Source of the DNA: Arachnopeziza araneosa | Taxonomy: Eukaryota > Ascomycota > Leotiomycetes > Helotiales > Arachnopezizaceae | Direction of reading: 5' to 3' | NCBI GenBank assembly: GCA_003988855.1 | Contig: QYAI01000042.1 | Span: forward strand, 124,001-188,000 | DNA length: 64,000 nucleotides | Shown here: one piece after another, positions 43,557 through 57,800 of the stretch | Numbering within the stretch: the first letter of the stretch is position 1 | How the letters are laid out: every line of letters begins with the position of its first letter | The notes under the pieces: model-generated | What the model was told of the DNA's origin: nothing | The model's database searches: none | The model's input: only the letters and a program-made list of their open reading frames with translations | Translations under genes and position numbers: made by a program

Positions 43557-44315
43557 GTTAATATAAGAATAATTTCTTTTGGCACCCAAATTTTTAATAA
43601 GATCATTTCTTGAGAATTTTTTCCCCCTATTAACGCCCATTGGAGCCGTCTTTTTAGCAGTAGAACATCTACCAAGAGCTATACTCTGTCTTTCCTCTCT
43701 ACCAGACCCATTAGAAGTGTTTTTATTGCAATGGAATGTCTTTCAAGAATTATATTTATTTTACATCTTTTTCTGCTTAGGTACTGAAATCTGTGGTATT
43801 TCGGCAATCTTTGTGTGCTAGCTAAGCGAAAAACAGGCTATCCCATCGTCTGGTGAGACCTTGCCAGTGCTAGCAGACGTAGAGTTCCCAAGCAGCTCTT
43901 ATACAAATATGCATAAAAGCATAAAGTTATGTCTGAACCTATCGGGAACCCTACCCTTGCTAGCGCTGGCAATGTCTCCCCGGACGATGGGATAAGGTGG
44001 CGTAAGGGAAGAGAGATGCGAAGATAGTTTTACTTTCAAACAGAGAAGAAAATAATTCACATAAAAGCTAGTATTGCTTGTTTGCAAAACACCCTGCAAG
44101 TTTCCTCTTTCCGTTTGGGAAGATACAGGACACACACCCAGCTTCCAAAGTTTAGACTCACTGTTTCACAATGGCAACACATTCTGTAGCTGAATTGATA
44201 ATTCAATTAACTGTTTAACGAAAACTTCGAGTAGTCCACGAATCTACCCGTTGACTAATAATGTTAAGCCGCATTATGCAATATACACGCAGAAAAAGAA
44301 CCTCCCATCTCCAGT
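43557..44315. other. Intergenic between tRNA and ACC, with MITE
   Basis: Contains the tRNA terminator, AT-rich sequence and the hairpin element at 43841-43992. No protein gene is seen. Confidence 0.6.
43841..43992. mobile_element. 152-bp MITE-like hairpin element with TA flanks
   Basis: The first 49 bp (43841-43889) and last 49 bp (43944-43992) are inverted repeats with 41 of 49 matching positions, both beginning TCCCATCGTC. The two ends are flanked by TA (43839-43840 and 43993-43994), the target site of Tc1/mariner-type transposons. A loop of about 54 bp is left, with no coding capacity. This is what a Stowaway-like non-autonomous element looks like. It lies 285 bp downstream of the tRNA. 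The autonomous partner is not in this window. Confidence 0.8.
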
Positions 44316-47300
44316 TTAAGCCTGGCTCAAGAACTTCAACGCCTCTTCTCTTTCTGCAGCAGGTAACATGCTGAGCACCTGTTGAACACCCTTCAATCCG
44401 CCCTTGCTGTTTCCTCTAAGGAGCGCCGCCACATCAAACGCCACACCCTCAGTCTTTAGTGCCTCAACCTTCTCGTGCACCACCTTTCTATTCTCTTCAT
44501 ACCACATCGCCACTTCTTTGTCAGCAGTCTTAAAGTTTGAAATGCCGGTCCAGGCACCAAGAGTGTCGAGATTTCTGGTTCTTGAAGCTAGAGGATTTTT
44601 GGAGGCTGTTGCCATGCGCTTGATGATGTATTCTTCATTCACACGGCGGCGTACACGCCAGTAAAAGAACCGTCTTGCCTCACGCCAGACGAGGGATTGG
44701 CGGATGACATCCTTGGCCTTCATTCTGCCTGCGCGATCGTGAAGATCAGCAAATTGTAGCGAGACCTGCATGTAAACCGGCAGCAAAAGTTGTTCGCGTG
44801 CAGTAGCCTTGACTTTGATAGCGCTCAACTCTTCGGCAGTAAGTGACTTGTCAGCTAACTGTTTTCTGAGTGCGCCGTACTCGGGATCCAGTCGTGCCAT
44901 GGTCTCGAGCTGCTTGTCGCGTCGGTACTTAATATTAACAATGCCTTCTGGTTCCAGAACGCCTCCGCGTGATTCTTCGTCAGCATACATTTCCATAAAC
45001 TCGGAATTGATTGTAGGATCGACGACGACCTGAAACTTGTTAGCGGGTGATCACGAGATCGGAACGGAAAGTTGCTTACCCAAGAACCACCTCTCAATTC
45101 TCCGTATGGAGGAATGTAGACGAAAATTGGCTGCTGGTATTTGACAAGCGCATCGACAATGTAAGATCCGTATTTGAGAACCTCATTGTACATGTCACGC
45201 TGACCACCAGAGAATCCTCTCCAGTTTGCTAAGATCATCAACGGCAGTTGCTCACCGTTGTTGAAATCATTGATGGCTTGTGCAGTCTTGAATGCTGAGT
45301 TAGGGTACCAGACTCCACCAGCTTCGTTCGTGATCTGTTCCATGGAATCAGGGTTGGCGGGGTCTGCTGGGGTGATATTCTCCACAGATCGAGTTTCAAC
45401 TGCAATGACACCCATTGGAATGCCACCTAGTCGTGCACGGCCGACAACGACAGTCTTAGCCCAACCACCAAGCGTCTCGATAAATGAGTCTTTATCGAAA
45501 AGACCAGGCATGAACCCTTCCTCGTCGTCCTTTCCAGAGATCAACCATCTCACATCGTAAGATTGCTTAGGAGGTGGTGTGTAGACAATGTCACGGTCCC
45601 AAGAATCAATCGCAGGTCCGATTGGCAATGGGTTATTGCGCTTGTCTGGGACATATGCCATCCACTCGACAATCTTGGATACACCCTCGAAATCATCGTT
45701 CGCAGTCATGTGAGAGACACCATTCTTATACATAATTTGAGTACCACCAAGCTGCAAGTTAGAAGTGTAGACTTCACGGCCGAGAAGCTTGTTGATCGCA
45801 GGAGCACCAGTCAAAATAATAGGCTGACCCTCAATCTGGATAGCACGCTGGCCGAGTCGAACCAAATACGCACCGATACCTAGAGAATGATTAGATGAAT
45901 TTCTTCCGCATAAAGATAAGTACCTACCAACTGATCGACAAGTAACCAAAGTGATGGTGAAAATATCCTCGTATGCTCGGCTGGTGGCACCAGCGATCAA
46001 ACCGGAGCCTTTCAAACACTCCACACCAAGTCCATCCTCAGCGCCAATAATTGTTGTAATGCGGTGTCTGGTCTCTCCATCCTCAATGACTTCCTCTGTG
46101 ATTACGTCCTTTGTCTTACCATCTTCGAAGCGCTTCTTGGCGTCCGAAGTCAAATAGAGATATTTGAAACCAGCTTCTGGTCTCTCGGGATCATTCCATG
46201 CAACATTGAAATGAGGAATCAATTCTTGAGCCATGCCAATGCGAGCACCAGAGTTAGCAGAAAGGTAGATTCGAGGAATACCAAGCTTTCTCGCAAGCTC
46301 GGTACACTTGTGGAAGAACTGATCTTCCTTGGGGCCAAAAGTACCAGTATTAAATGTGATGTCGTTGGCAATAACCACAAATTTACGGCCACGAGGATAC
46401 TCAGGAGTGCGAGCAGTGACAACCCATGCAACCATACCGTGAGAGTTGGTACCAGGCTCACGGAAGACTTCAGCAAGGTTGTCGCTATCATCCAAAACAA
46501 GTTCACTGTAATCAATGCACTCACCAGTTGGAGGTTGTTTATCAGCCAACGAAGGATGCTTCTTGACAGCCTTGGCCCAATTGATTTGTATGGCTTGTCT
46601 GAAAAGCTCTGGGAAATCGTATACATATTGGGTGCCCATCAAATGAGCCTTGTATCGTTTTGGTTGCAGCCATTCTTTCGTAGGATATGGAGTTGATACA
46701 GGTCTCAAGTGCATGGAACCAATCTTCGTTGTGCCTCCAATGCTCTGAAACACCCATTCACCACCTTTCTCTGACTTGCGCTCAGCATACATCTCGACCT
46801 GAATGACATAACCTGAGGTATTCGTGATGACAACACGAAGAGGGTATGGCATGCCAGTAGTAGGTTCTGTGCAGACGATACGAATTTCAGCACCAGTGAC
46901 GCGAAGACGCCAGAGACGACGACCGAAACGCTCCAAGAAACCACCGAGAGCTTCTTCGACCTCGGGTGGTTGTAGAGGGAAGACAGGAGAAAAGTTGATG
47001 AAGATGTGGTTGAGATCAGAGTTGTTATTACCAATGATCTCAAGAGCATCCAGAATGTCATTCATCAGTCTATCAGACTCAGAAATAAGATACTCAGCAG
47101 TCGGGATTTCGTCACGCAGCCTTCCAGGTCGAACAACTGCACGGGTAAAGTACCGTTTATCACCTTCGACATCTTTACCAGATGCTTCATAAATGTGAAT
47201 GTTTCGGTTTTCGGTAAAGATTGGCTTAATTCTGAATTTTGAAAGTCTTCCAAGCTCAAGTTGGTAAGCCAACGCTGGCTCAATGTGACGAATAGATTGG

Positions 47301-50300
47301 TCTTCACCATACTCGGGGCCACGGAAGGTGTAGTAGCCAGGATATGATCCATCCTTGTGACCACAGATGAATGTAAGACGACGAATACGGCGAGCTAAAA
47401 GCTCATCCTTATATTCTTTCACGATTGCGTTGATTCTGGTAACAGTATCGTTGTCATCAAGACTCTCAGCATCTCGGACAGCGACATTCACGACAGCAGA
47501 GAGTTCATCGTCATTATTCAATAAAGGTGTGGTTGTCCTTCGCTTTCCCGATAGATCCGGCATCGATCCATTCGCGATAGATCTCTTCTTGCTTCCGGCA
47601 ACTGGTAGAGCCTCGAGCGCCCGCATTAAGTACTCCTCTGCTTCATCGAGGTATTGAACTGGAACAATGACACCTTTTCTTGTTGGTTCCGAATCAGTCT
47701 TATTGACCAGGTATGACATATCACTGATAGATGCCACGCGCTGGAATGGATTGTGACCACTGGATGGAGTAGCCGGAGTAGATGGGGCGGAACCTTGGAT
47801 TGGCATGCCAAATTCAGAAGAACCGACTCTGCGAAGGACGAAATCCCAAGAGACGATGAAAGGAGGTTCTGTTGAGTCGTTGTGATACTCGATCTTCTTC
47901 AAAGAGTAAGCACGGTATGCTCGTCGGATATAGACTTCAAGTGCTGCAAGGGAAACCCAAGGATCTGGGTGTCCGAAGAAAATGGGTAGAACATCGAACA
48001 CAGTGTATTTCGAGTCCACAACTTCCTTGAGAACCTCGATATCTGGTTCTCTGTGCTCCCAGCCAGTCTCGCCATATCTTGACTCGACGACCGAAGATCT
48101 TAAGATGTGTTCCATCTGGGCAGTGCGCTCTTCCAAAGATGGCATGGCACATTGGATGAGCAGCTCACGAGCTTTCAACGACACCTTTGCGGTTTGTCGA
48201 GACTCCAACTCGGTCAATTTCCTCAAAGCTGGTCTGAAGTACTTGGAAACATTTCCAGCATTCGGCTTATTGGGTTTGTATTCTTCAAGAATTGCGAGGA
48301 TCAGGTTGTTCTTAGCCCCAACTCTGCTGTGTGAGAGGACAACTTGGATGACCTTAAGTATATCATCTTTGTTCTCATCTCTAAGCTTGAGAATGACTTC
48401 TTCGTCACGAGATGAGCGACCAGAGAAGAGTTTCTCGACTGACGCATACTGATCCAAGAGTCCAGAGAAGACACCAAATTCATGAACCTTTGGACCTTCA
48501 GTATATCGGTCAATAACCTCAGTCAATGGAAGAAGGGTAGTCTTCAGCAGCTCAGCATCCGCGGAAGAGACATTCTCCTCCAAAAACTTTGAAAATGCTT
48601 TGGAAAGGTTTTTGGCAGGGAATTCTCCCTTGCGAGACTTGGCACGGTCGACGATCTGAGTAAAAGTTGCATCAAGTCGTTGAGGCATACGAGCGTGGAG
48701 GGCCGAGAACTGTGCGTTCCACTCGCTGTATGGGAGTTCTGGATCGCGAAGGACATCTATGAGCTCCTTCAGAGTGGATTGCATAATGACTTGATTATCG
48801 AATCCATCCAAGATGTTCTTAAGAATGGTATGTAGAAGCAAGAATCGCTGGGATGGTTTCGAACCCACAACCTGAGGTGGCCCAAGATCTGGTAAATGAC
48901 CCAGGAAAGGTTGAGCGTTCTTTACTCTTGAAGGATCATCTAGAGCTAATATACCCAAGATATCACCAGCCTCAAGTGTTGCTCCTGGTTGCTTGATGAA
49001 TTGCACAATACCGTCTTCCTGCGCGAGAAGAGGCATGTACATCTTCATGACTTCGACTTCTGCAAATGCTTGACCAGCTTTGATGTGTTCTCCGTTGTCT
49101 ACAGTGAATTTGACAAGCTTTCCTGGTGATGGAGTTCGGAGCTGAGTAGGATCGTTTTCTTGCTCAAGTAAGCAGGTCTTGCTATCCACGCTGAGACGAG
49201 TTGCGCCAACTTCTTCCTTCCAGTAGACGTTGTGACTGCGTCCACTCAAAAGGACAAGAAGACCTCCATCGCTCAGAGCTCGGACACCAACAGAGCATTT
49301 TGATCCATTGATGAACAAATGATAACTGTCCAAACTTGATCGAGTAGCCGTGAATTTGTACCGATGGCCATCATAGATAAAATCGACAGGGAAGACTGTT
49401 TTGAGAATGTCCTTAGCAGGAACCTGACCCTTCTCCAAGCTTGTCCGGTAATCTAAAATGCAGGCTTCGCTAGCGATATGCGCTTTACAAACCGCACCAC
49501 AGACAACAGCCAACATGGGATCTGGTCGCTCCGCAGTTAACTTTTTTGAAATCAACTCATCGAGCCATCCAGTTGTAATGGTGTTACCCTCGAAAGCAGG
49601 TGTTTCCAAAAGTTTGATCAAATATTCAACTGTTGTCCTGAAGTCACCTCGAATACTCAATTCCTTCAAAGCAACAATCATATGCTTCCGCGATGCTGAA
49701 CGGTTCTCACCATATGCGAAAATGTGACCAAATTGACTGTCAGAGTAACTGTGAATACCACCAGAAGTGCCCACGGAAAAGTAGCCCCAGACGTTAGAAC
49801 TACTTCTAAAATTCAAATCGTGCATTTTACCATTCGAAGGTTTGAAACCCTCTCCAGGGTCTTCGGAAGTAATTCGACAAGCAGTTGTGTGTCCTTTTGG
49901 CTTCGGCCGCCTTTGAGTCTTCAAACTTTCTGGATTTGTAAAATCAAAGTCGATTTCAGTGGTAGTGTATTGATCAACTCCATATAATAATCTGATATCG
50001 CGGATTCTGTGCAGAGGAAGACCCATTGCGATCTGAAGCTGGGCCGCAGGCAAGTTCACACCAGTAACCATTTCAGTTGTAGGATGCTCGACTTGCAATC
50101 TGGGATTAAGCTCCAAGAAGTAGAATTTGTCGTCGGCGTGCGAGTAGAGGTATTCAACCGTACCAGCCGAAACGTAACCTACAAGTCTTCCGAGACGGAC
50201 AGCCGCTTTCTCCATTGCCTGGAAAGTTTCTGGTCTGGCGATTGTGACAGGAGCTTCTTCGATAATCTTTTGATGTCTTCGTTGAACTGAGCAATCTCTT

Positions 50301-51378
50301 CCGAAGAGCGAAATATTATTTCCGTACTGATCAGCAAGCAACTGAACTTCCAGGTGTCTCGCATTTCCTGCAAGCTTCATAATGAAGATTGGAGATCCTG
50401 GAATCTCACTTGCGGCAGCTTTATAAAGAGCTTCGAAACCATCTGGAGAGTCTGCTTTTCGAATACCCTTTCCACCACCTCCTTCTGAAGCTTTGATCAT
50501 AACTGGGAAGCCAATGTGTTGAGCCTTTTTGAGACCTTCTTGCCATGATTGAACGCATCCTTTCGTGTAGATTTCATCATCAACCGTCACAATGCCATCC
50601 TTATTAACCGCGACTTGATCAACGCCTGTACCAGACCAGGGTATGCAAGGGACCTTTGCGTGCTGTGCAACAATTGTAGATGAAATCTTGTCTCCGAGCG
50701 ATCGCATTGCAGATCCTGGAGGACCAATAAACACAATCTTTTTTGGTGAGGCCGCTAACGACTCGGGTAGTTTTGGGTTTTCTGATGCATGTCCCCTACT
50801 CAATGTTAGGATTTCCCTTTTGTATGTGCAGTCAAGTAAACTTACCAACCAGCCCAAACTGCATGTACACCCATACGCTCGGCAACATCGACAATTAACT
50901 CAACGTTGGCGTAATTGTTGTTATTCGTGCCTCCAGGAACCTCGACATACTGGTCCGCCATGCGGATGTAGTCTGCGTTGGCTTGCAGATCCTCAGGCGT
51001 CGCCATCACAGTAAACTGGATAGCTTTCTCGTCGCCGAAAGTCTCGTAGGCCCATTTTCTCACTGACCGAATCTCCTTGACTGCCGCAATACCATTGTTG
51101 GCTATCAGAACCTGCAAAAATCACCCAGTGTCAGCACGGAATTCTGTGGGATGCATCCTTCCTTCAGGCTTACGGACATTCGTAATGACAGTATGGCCGT
51201 CGTGGTTAGCCACGAAGTCCTTTACTTTTCCAGGAGCAGCATTCTCCAGCTTGTTGCCGCCAATGAAGTGGTCTGCTAGATTATGTTTCGCTGCGTACGA
51301 GGCCTTTCCGTTCACGATAGGGACGACTTTGGAGCCATTCGACTTGACCCCGTTGCTATGGCCATTGAGTTCGGCCAT
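44316..51378 (-). CDS. ACC1: Acetyl-CoA carboxylase, multidomain
   Basis: Makes malonyl-CoA from acetyl-CoA, the committed step of cytosolic fatty-acid synthesis. Exons 51378-51178, 51111-50846, 50795-45928, 45879-45080 and 45029-44316 (phases 0, 2, 1, 0) give 2282 residues, the usual fungal length. Order: biotin carboxylase (VLIANNGIAAVKEIRS onwards, ATP-grasp with EGGGGKGIRK and LNPRLQVEHP), biotinyl carrier domain with the target lysine in EVEVMKMYMP (roughly residue 735), a large central regulatory domain, and the carboxyltransferase halves with ANSGARIGMA, GGTQIMYKNGVSHMTANDD, NWRGFSGGQRDMY and VVVDPTINSEFME. The first intron begins with GTCCGT, a less common donor also used in the ArgRS gene. 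The 48-nt intron at 45927-45880 lies within the carboxyltransferase domain. This is the best-supported gene in the window. About 1.6 kb upstream is gene-free. Confidence 0.98.
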
Positions 51379-53009
51379 GGTTGCGATGAGAACTGCTCGT
51401 TGCAGGCGAGCGAAGGGAGAGCTGTCGCCAGTGGTAAGCGGTGCTCAATTCCCTTTCTTCCAGGTGCAGAGAATGTGTCTTCTCTAAGTGTCCTTCTGGG
51501 AGCTGTGAAGAATCCCAGGGCCGGACAACCAAATCTAAAAAAAACGCCGGGGATTTAGCCTGCACGAAACCCAATATGATATGAAGGGTATTATGTCCAA
51601 AGATGTAGATGAGAGGACTTGGTGGGAGGGAGTAAAGCAGGTAGGATGGGGAAACAAATCCTTTGGAGATTAGTGAGATGAGGCCGCTTTTTCTCTAACT
51701 CCGCTTCCTCAACCAGCTTGCCTCGCTCACCAAATCTGGCATTGCTCGGCCACCGAAGCTCCTTCGTTGGGTGGAGCTAGGCCTATTGGGGGAAGAGCGA
51801 TGAACCATCACCATCGTCTAACTTTGCGCGTCGTGAACATCCACAAACATCACCACCAGCGCCCATCTCCTCGAGCTTCTGCCGGCTCATTTCGGATCAT
51901 TCATCCTCCCTCATCCCTCGCCCAGACGCGCAGATATTCCCACGCACCCCCCATACTGTTGAGATTGGAGAAAGTCCGATGGGAGATTCAGCCACGGGCT
52001 ATCGGCCCTCCAGGTATTTCATCGCCAGGGGTGAGATATGCACCGTGATGCCTGTCTCCCGAAGACTGTGGCTGGCAGTCAGTGCAAGCCACCTCACTAG
52101 AAGCGTCCCCACCGACTCCCGCGCCGTCTTAATGTTGGGGAAGAAGAATTTCGGTTGATAAGAATCTGGTCAACTCAACCTCAATCATCTCGATCCTTGA
52201 CACTCGATTCACGCTCCACAGATGCAGATCTCAATGTCTGACACCCCGTCGTCATCCACAGGCTGTCACCACCACCCTCACATCCGCAATCGCACATCGG
52301 GAATAACCCCGAACCTAATCTGTCTCGCTTCGTCATCCTCACTTGCCTCATCTGCTCCAATTCCGAGATCCCTACCGGACGGCATCGAAAGGCAACCATA
52401 TAAACAGCCTCCACGTACCACATCTTCCCTATCTATCACTGACAGTACCACTGAATATGGAAGAATACCTCCCGTCCACCGATAGTTAACCAAGCGAAGA
52501 TTCTCCTTTCCTCCTTTCATCACCCTCCTCCCTCGCAGATCCTCCCTCCAGCGTCGTCTTGTCGTTTATCACCCTGACCACTCCTCTAGATAAGCGCGGC
52601 AAGTCCCTTACGGCCTTCCTTATTCTCCCCTACAGACCTACCGGTAGTGGATAAGATCAGAAGCCGTAATACTACAGCACTAAGAACGCACAGCCAGGAG
52701 ATAAACATTGCCGGACCGGCAGCTACCTACTCGCCGCTGCAGGACTACAAGTACACGTGCATGCGCCGAGCAGCAACTTAATCACTTTCATGAAACACTG
52801 GTTCAGCAGAAGAAAGCGCGGTGGGATTCCTCATTCACAATTAAATACTTCATATCCCCCTAATGGTATCCTCGTCCCTAGCCCAGGCTCCGAAACGTAG
52901 CTCCACAACGCCAGGCTCATCGAATGAATGAATGCAATCATTGATGCAGAATCATCAAGCAATCGTCGTAACGTCGTTTCATACAACATGCACCGTTTCT
53001 AGTATACAC
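51379..53009. other. Promoter region of acetyl-CoA carboxylase
   Basis: Lies upstream of ACC1 (-) and downstream of nudE (-). It is pyrimidine-rich with short frames only. A minor ATG-initiated plus-strand frame at 52222-52485 has no family resemblance. No gene is seen. Confidence 0.5.
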
Positions 53010-54873
53010 TCAATAAGTCTCTCCCACTTCACTGATCTTCCTCGGTCGTCCAGGTGGTTTCATCTCATTCCCACCAGCCTCCTTGACTGACTGCCCACCA
53101 CTGCTCGTCCTTCTTGGTAGTGATGTGACTGACCCGCTGAGCCGTCGAGGCAAAGGTAATGAGCTCCCCTCTAAATCTGCTTTCCCATATGTATTCCTCC
53201 GACTTGGGGTACCGAAATCTAATTCTTTGCCCTCGTCAAGATCGATATGTGACACACTCTGCGAATGACCATGTCCATGACTCGCCCCAAGGTTCCCTCC
53301 GATACTCGATCGGGGTCTTCTCGATTCTGTAAATTGAGATTGAGAGTAGTGTCCTAGAGGAGTCCGCGCACCGGACATGGATGTTCTGCTTGCCGGTCTG
53401 GCGAGGTCTGTTCGGGAGACGGGGCGATCGGGACGCACGAAACTGGTTCCACTGGCACGGCTGCTGGGTCTGCTATCGGTGCCTTCGCGGTTCGGAAGGG
53501 GCCCGAAGGAGAGTCGACTGATTCCTGAGGTCGAGAGTCTTGCAACATGTTTGGTAGATGTGGAGGACGGAGTATCCTCGGGTGCCGTAGAGGAATTACT
53601 TGCTGTGCTTCCTATCGTTCTTTTCCTGCTTCTTATAGTGACGCTTGGTGGCATGTAGTTTTGACCCATTGCGGAGGAGTTTCGCGGGGAAGAGCGAGGA
53701 GGCGTAGAAATTGGAGCAGGAAGTTTCGATCTCGCGGATTGGACACGTTGTTCAAGTCGTTGCATTTGTGCTGTCAGACTTCGGATATGAGTAAGAGACG
53801 TAGAATTCGGCATGCCTTTAGTTGATGTTGTAGCAGGAGCCTTGGCCTTGGTGTTTCGAATGAGTGATGGAGTAGCATTTCGGGTTTTGGAAGAAGTAGT
53901 GGCAGCGGCAGGGCCTCTTGATGTTCGCAAATTTGAGGCCGCATACCTCGCCGTAGGCTTAGGTGTTGTGCTCGAATCCCCTGTCGGAAATTTCATCTTG
54001 CTCTTTGGTGGATTGCTGGGCGTCTTTAAAACAGTGCTTGCAGAACCAGACGCTTCGGAAATGGGTGGAGATGGTGGAGTTGTAGTCTCAGATATTGATT
54101 CACTTGTAGATATAGACTTGGTATCGGGAGGTGTCGTAATCATGGGTGAAGAGGTTGTAGATGCTGGAGAGTCTCCGTTGGCAGGGGAGCTGGGTGCGGT
54201 GATATCCGTCGTAATGGAAGGTAGTTGCCTTTTTCGAAGCTTATCTTGCATTATCTCAGCTTCGATCTTGAGGTCAGATAGCTCATCTCGTAGTCTTTGG
54301 GTTTCAATCCGAAGATTCTCTCGTTCTTGTTCCCCAATCTTGATCTCCTCCTCCATCATGACAGCTCTTTCGATGGCCACATTGTACTTCGATTCCAGAT
54401 CCTCCAACGATGAAGACGTATTCCGAGCTTGCCTCTCGAAATCATCGTTCTGAACCTCGATGTCGCGCAGTTTGAGCTGTAATGTCCTGTTCGTATCTCG
54501 AAGGGTGGTGATCTCCTTTTGGAGCGTGTTCTGGGCTGTATTGGCCTCGGTTTTGGATTGTTTGTGCTTGGTCTGGAAAGGAACATAAGCAACTATCCTA
54601 GGCGGGATGCGACCTGTAGACATAACAAAGAATAATTCAACATACCTTCCATTCCTCAACTTCAAATCCCAAACTCTCTGCCTTCTCTTGCAAGGCGCGC
54701 TCCCTCTTCTCAGCTGCCTCGACATCCTTCTCCAACTCCGCTTCTAGCTCTTGACTGCTGGCTTGGAAATCCGCTAACTCATGTTCCAGCTGTTCATATT
54801 GACGCTTGTAGTATGCGATCGCGCTCTCCGGCGTGGGGAAGTCGGTCGGTGGTGACGACGGTGTCTCATCCAT
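53010..54873 (-). CDS. NudE-type nuclear distribution protein
   Basis: Exons 54873-54646 and 54572-53010 (phase-0 intron of 73 nt) give 596 residues. Residues about 18-190 form a continuous coiled coil beginning PESAIAYYKRQYEQLEHELA and continuing EITTLRDTNRTLQLKLRDIE, which matches the NudE/Ndel1/RO-11 family's LIS1-binding coiled coil. The rest is a Ser/Thr/Pro-rich unstructured tail with no other domain. NudE helps LIS1 (NudF) regulate cytoplasmic dynein for nuclear migration along hyphae. The length and tail match filamentous-fungal NudE. Confidence 0.9.
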
Positions 54874-57800
54874 GGATAGTTACCTTCTTGACAAGTTGTT
54901 GACAGTAATCTTGCTTCCCGTATGCGCCAGCCACAAAATGAGAACTCTTTGATCTGACTTCCTTAAATATCAGTTTCTCCAATTTTCCTATCTGCGGTCA
55001 GACAGGTGCTGGCGATAATCCGTGGGAGGTGGCGGTGTGCTGCAGATGAGGTTGGTCGTGCTTGATGTTATCGGTTCGTGATATCTATTATCGGAGATCG
55101 GTCGGTTCATGCGTCGATGCTATCATCCGGGGGAATATCTATACTGGGCGATAGCTCTATTTGTTGACGACGTCGTTTCCTGAGGGTCCTGGAGTCCTGG
55201 AGTTCGTTGGTTTTGTCGTTGCTCGATGTCGTATAATTGTTGATGGTCCCCTTAAACTTGCTGCTGTTGCTTGAGCATTTGCCCGCTAACGCAGGGGTCT
55301 CCGAGCAACGCCTCTCTCCCGTGAGCCACAACACATCACTTCAAATTACCAGGCTTATTTCCATCTTGCATCGTCTCGCACAACCACTCATCATCATAAC
55401 GGCAATGCATTGGTTGGAATTAAATATGTCTTAACGCATTCTTGATGAAATTCATCCACACCATTTCTGGTTGGAATTTATTGGAAGCATTGTCTGCTTC
55501 AGAGCAAATTGCCGATACTTTGGATAAGGAAGTGCTCATTGGTATTCGTCACAGGTGCGTTGTTTTATTTCGGTTTTTAAAGCATTCAGAACGTGGCAAC
55601 TTTCTAGAATAACTTACTAGAGCTGAAAAGAGCGAGAGAAGAAAGACAGATGGTTGTACTTCAATGTCCTAGAGGTTTCTGAGGCTTGAGTCGGAAATTC
55701 TGTCAAGTTCCTAAGTTTCACATGTACACTAGGAAGTATATCCTTTGTCTCAGACAATAGCCGTGATTCCTACTAGGCAGAAGTTCTCGAATCATGGCGA
55801 ATCTAAATCCACTGCCTGTCACCATCGATAAACGGCTTTAGATAGTGCTACCTCTACCTTTGCTTCCTCCACTATCTGTCACCTTCGAGCCAGTAGTCTT
55901 ACATCGCTGAACTCAGATATCGTAGTACAATATCTACAAAATATTCGAAAATGCCATGGTTGTTTCTTCGTGTTTCGCCTCGCCTCCTCAGAGGCCGTTG
56001 CTTTCTCTCGTAGCTAAGACAATGACTGCTGAAGAACTTAAACCACCAGTACCTGGAAATGTTTCTCAGTGTTTGCGAACCACGTCACCAGTATGACGAA
56101 TTGAGCTACTTTGGTCTCAAAACTACGGTTTTGAATTCTTACTTGCTTTCCATGGGATTTGCGCGTATTCGCGATTGAAGATGAGGGATGAGGGATGAGA
56201 ACGAAAGTCTCTGCTACCACCTCTAAAGTCATCTGGGCGCAATTTAGGTCGATATTGACACTCGATAACTTAAGGCTATCCTAAGAAATATGATGAGATT
56301 CCTTCAGCACGAGCTCGTTAATATCTTCCGATAGTGTAACTGGATCTTCAAGGTTCGTTTGACTCAAGATGATGAGAATAAGACTGATTTTCGGCTTCGA
56401 GAAAGCCGTGAGCTGTGGGAAATTATTCCACGCTCGTGAGATATGTGCCTGCTACGTATAGTAGAGAGTCTGGGACGAGTTACCTTACCTCCTACCCTGA
56501 AACCCTGTCGTTAACCGTTCTTATGTCTTGAATGCCTAGCACAGCATATGACCAGCACTGCAAAATGTCAGGGGATAGTCCAAACGAAGGTCAACTGCAT
56601 TCTCGTCTTACCAATCATCATGAAGAGTCTAGCTAGTCAAGCGGAGAATTGATGTCGATATTCTGGCGAGACTGTAGGTACGGTCATAATCACCAGCGAC
56701 CGGATATACTGCACACGTCTCTGTGATGGTGTATCCAACACATGAAATCACACATGTGTTCAAATTCATCTCTACCCAATGTGAAAGGCTTAGAGTGAGA
56801 CTTCAACCAATGTTCGGAGCTGAGAAAACAAGCTCCCAAGACAATAGTTGAGAAATGACGAAGACCTTGAATGCTCATGACAACCACACAAAACCGGGTG
56901 AGAATCTATTTTCATTGGCTTCAGCCATAAGAACTTATGCAAATCACACTCTAGCTGCATCTTACCGTCAGCTTAACTTGCCACGTTTCATACGTTAAAG
57001 ATGAGATTGTAACACATGTACCACGTAACAATGGGAAACGAGATGTCGCTACGTTTCCTGAGAGTCCAGAAGATATCTTTGAGGTCAGCAGAATTTCCGC
57101 TTCTGTTCTCGCCCGGAAGAAAAGACATTAGCAACTTTAAAATGTTGCCTGCTAACCTGATATCCCATGTGTTCGGAATTACATATTTCGTATCACGAAA
57201 ATAAGTTTCCTCTCAAAATCGACACTGAATCAGCTCAGACAAGTTACATAAACAGATAACCAGTAACTTAAAGCACCTTGTACGTAAGTAAATAACGATT
57301 TAAGTCTCAATACCCGAAGATAAGGTCAATAAGCAGTTACAAGGTTTATAGGGAGTGGCCACTCCATACGTCCATGTTTCAGGAAATAAAAAGAAATATT
57401 AAGATTAAATCTAGAAATGCTAATAATTTCGTGATAATCCGGAAGGCAGATAGATTATCTTCACGCGTGCTTGAAGACTAGGTAAGCTATCAGCTATTTC
57501 TTTCACGTGAAAATCTCCCAATATTATACTTTCGACTCTGCACAGTGAATCAGCAACCTTCAGAAGTGGGGAATTCTGAATAGTACCTATATACTGTAGC
57601 CACGACATGAAGGAGGTGATTCTTCCCCTGCTACTAGAATGAAGTCTAGACATCCGCCCCGGTGAGGTGTACAGGTTGGCTTTAGCGGTGTGGCGCTTTT
57701 CGCTCCAAACAACCACACGCTGTATTTCACCACCAGCCTAACCTTCATACCTTGACAACGAAAAGATTTCATTGCAGTTATCGACTATCCATCAATGACA

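Noticed and set aside
43579..43821. Hydrophobic 80-codon frame after the tRNA
   Set aside because: The sequence is AT-rich and starts at a non-ATG codon. Its hydrophobicity follows from T-rich composition.
55107..55334. 75-codon minus-strand frame with basic RKRRRQQ motif
   Set aside because: It begins at GTG rather than ATG and has no further support.
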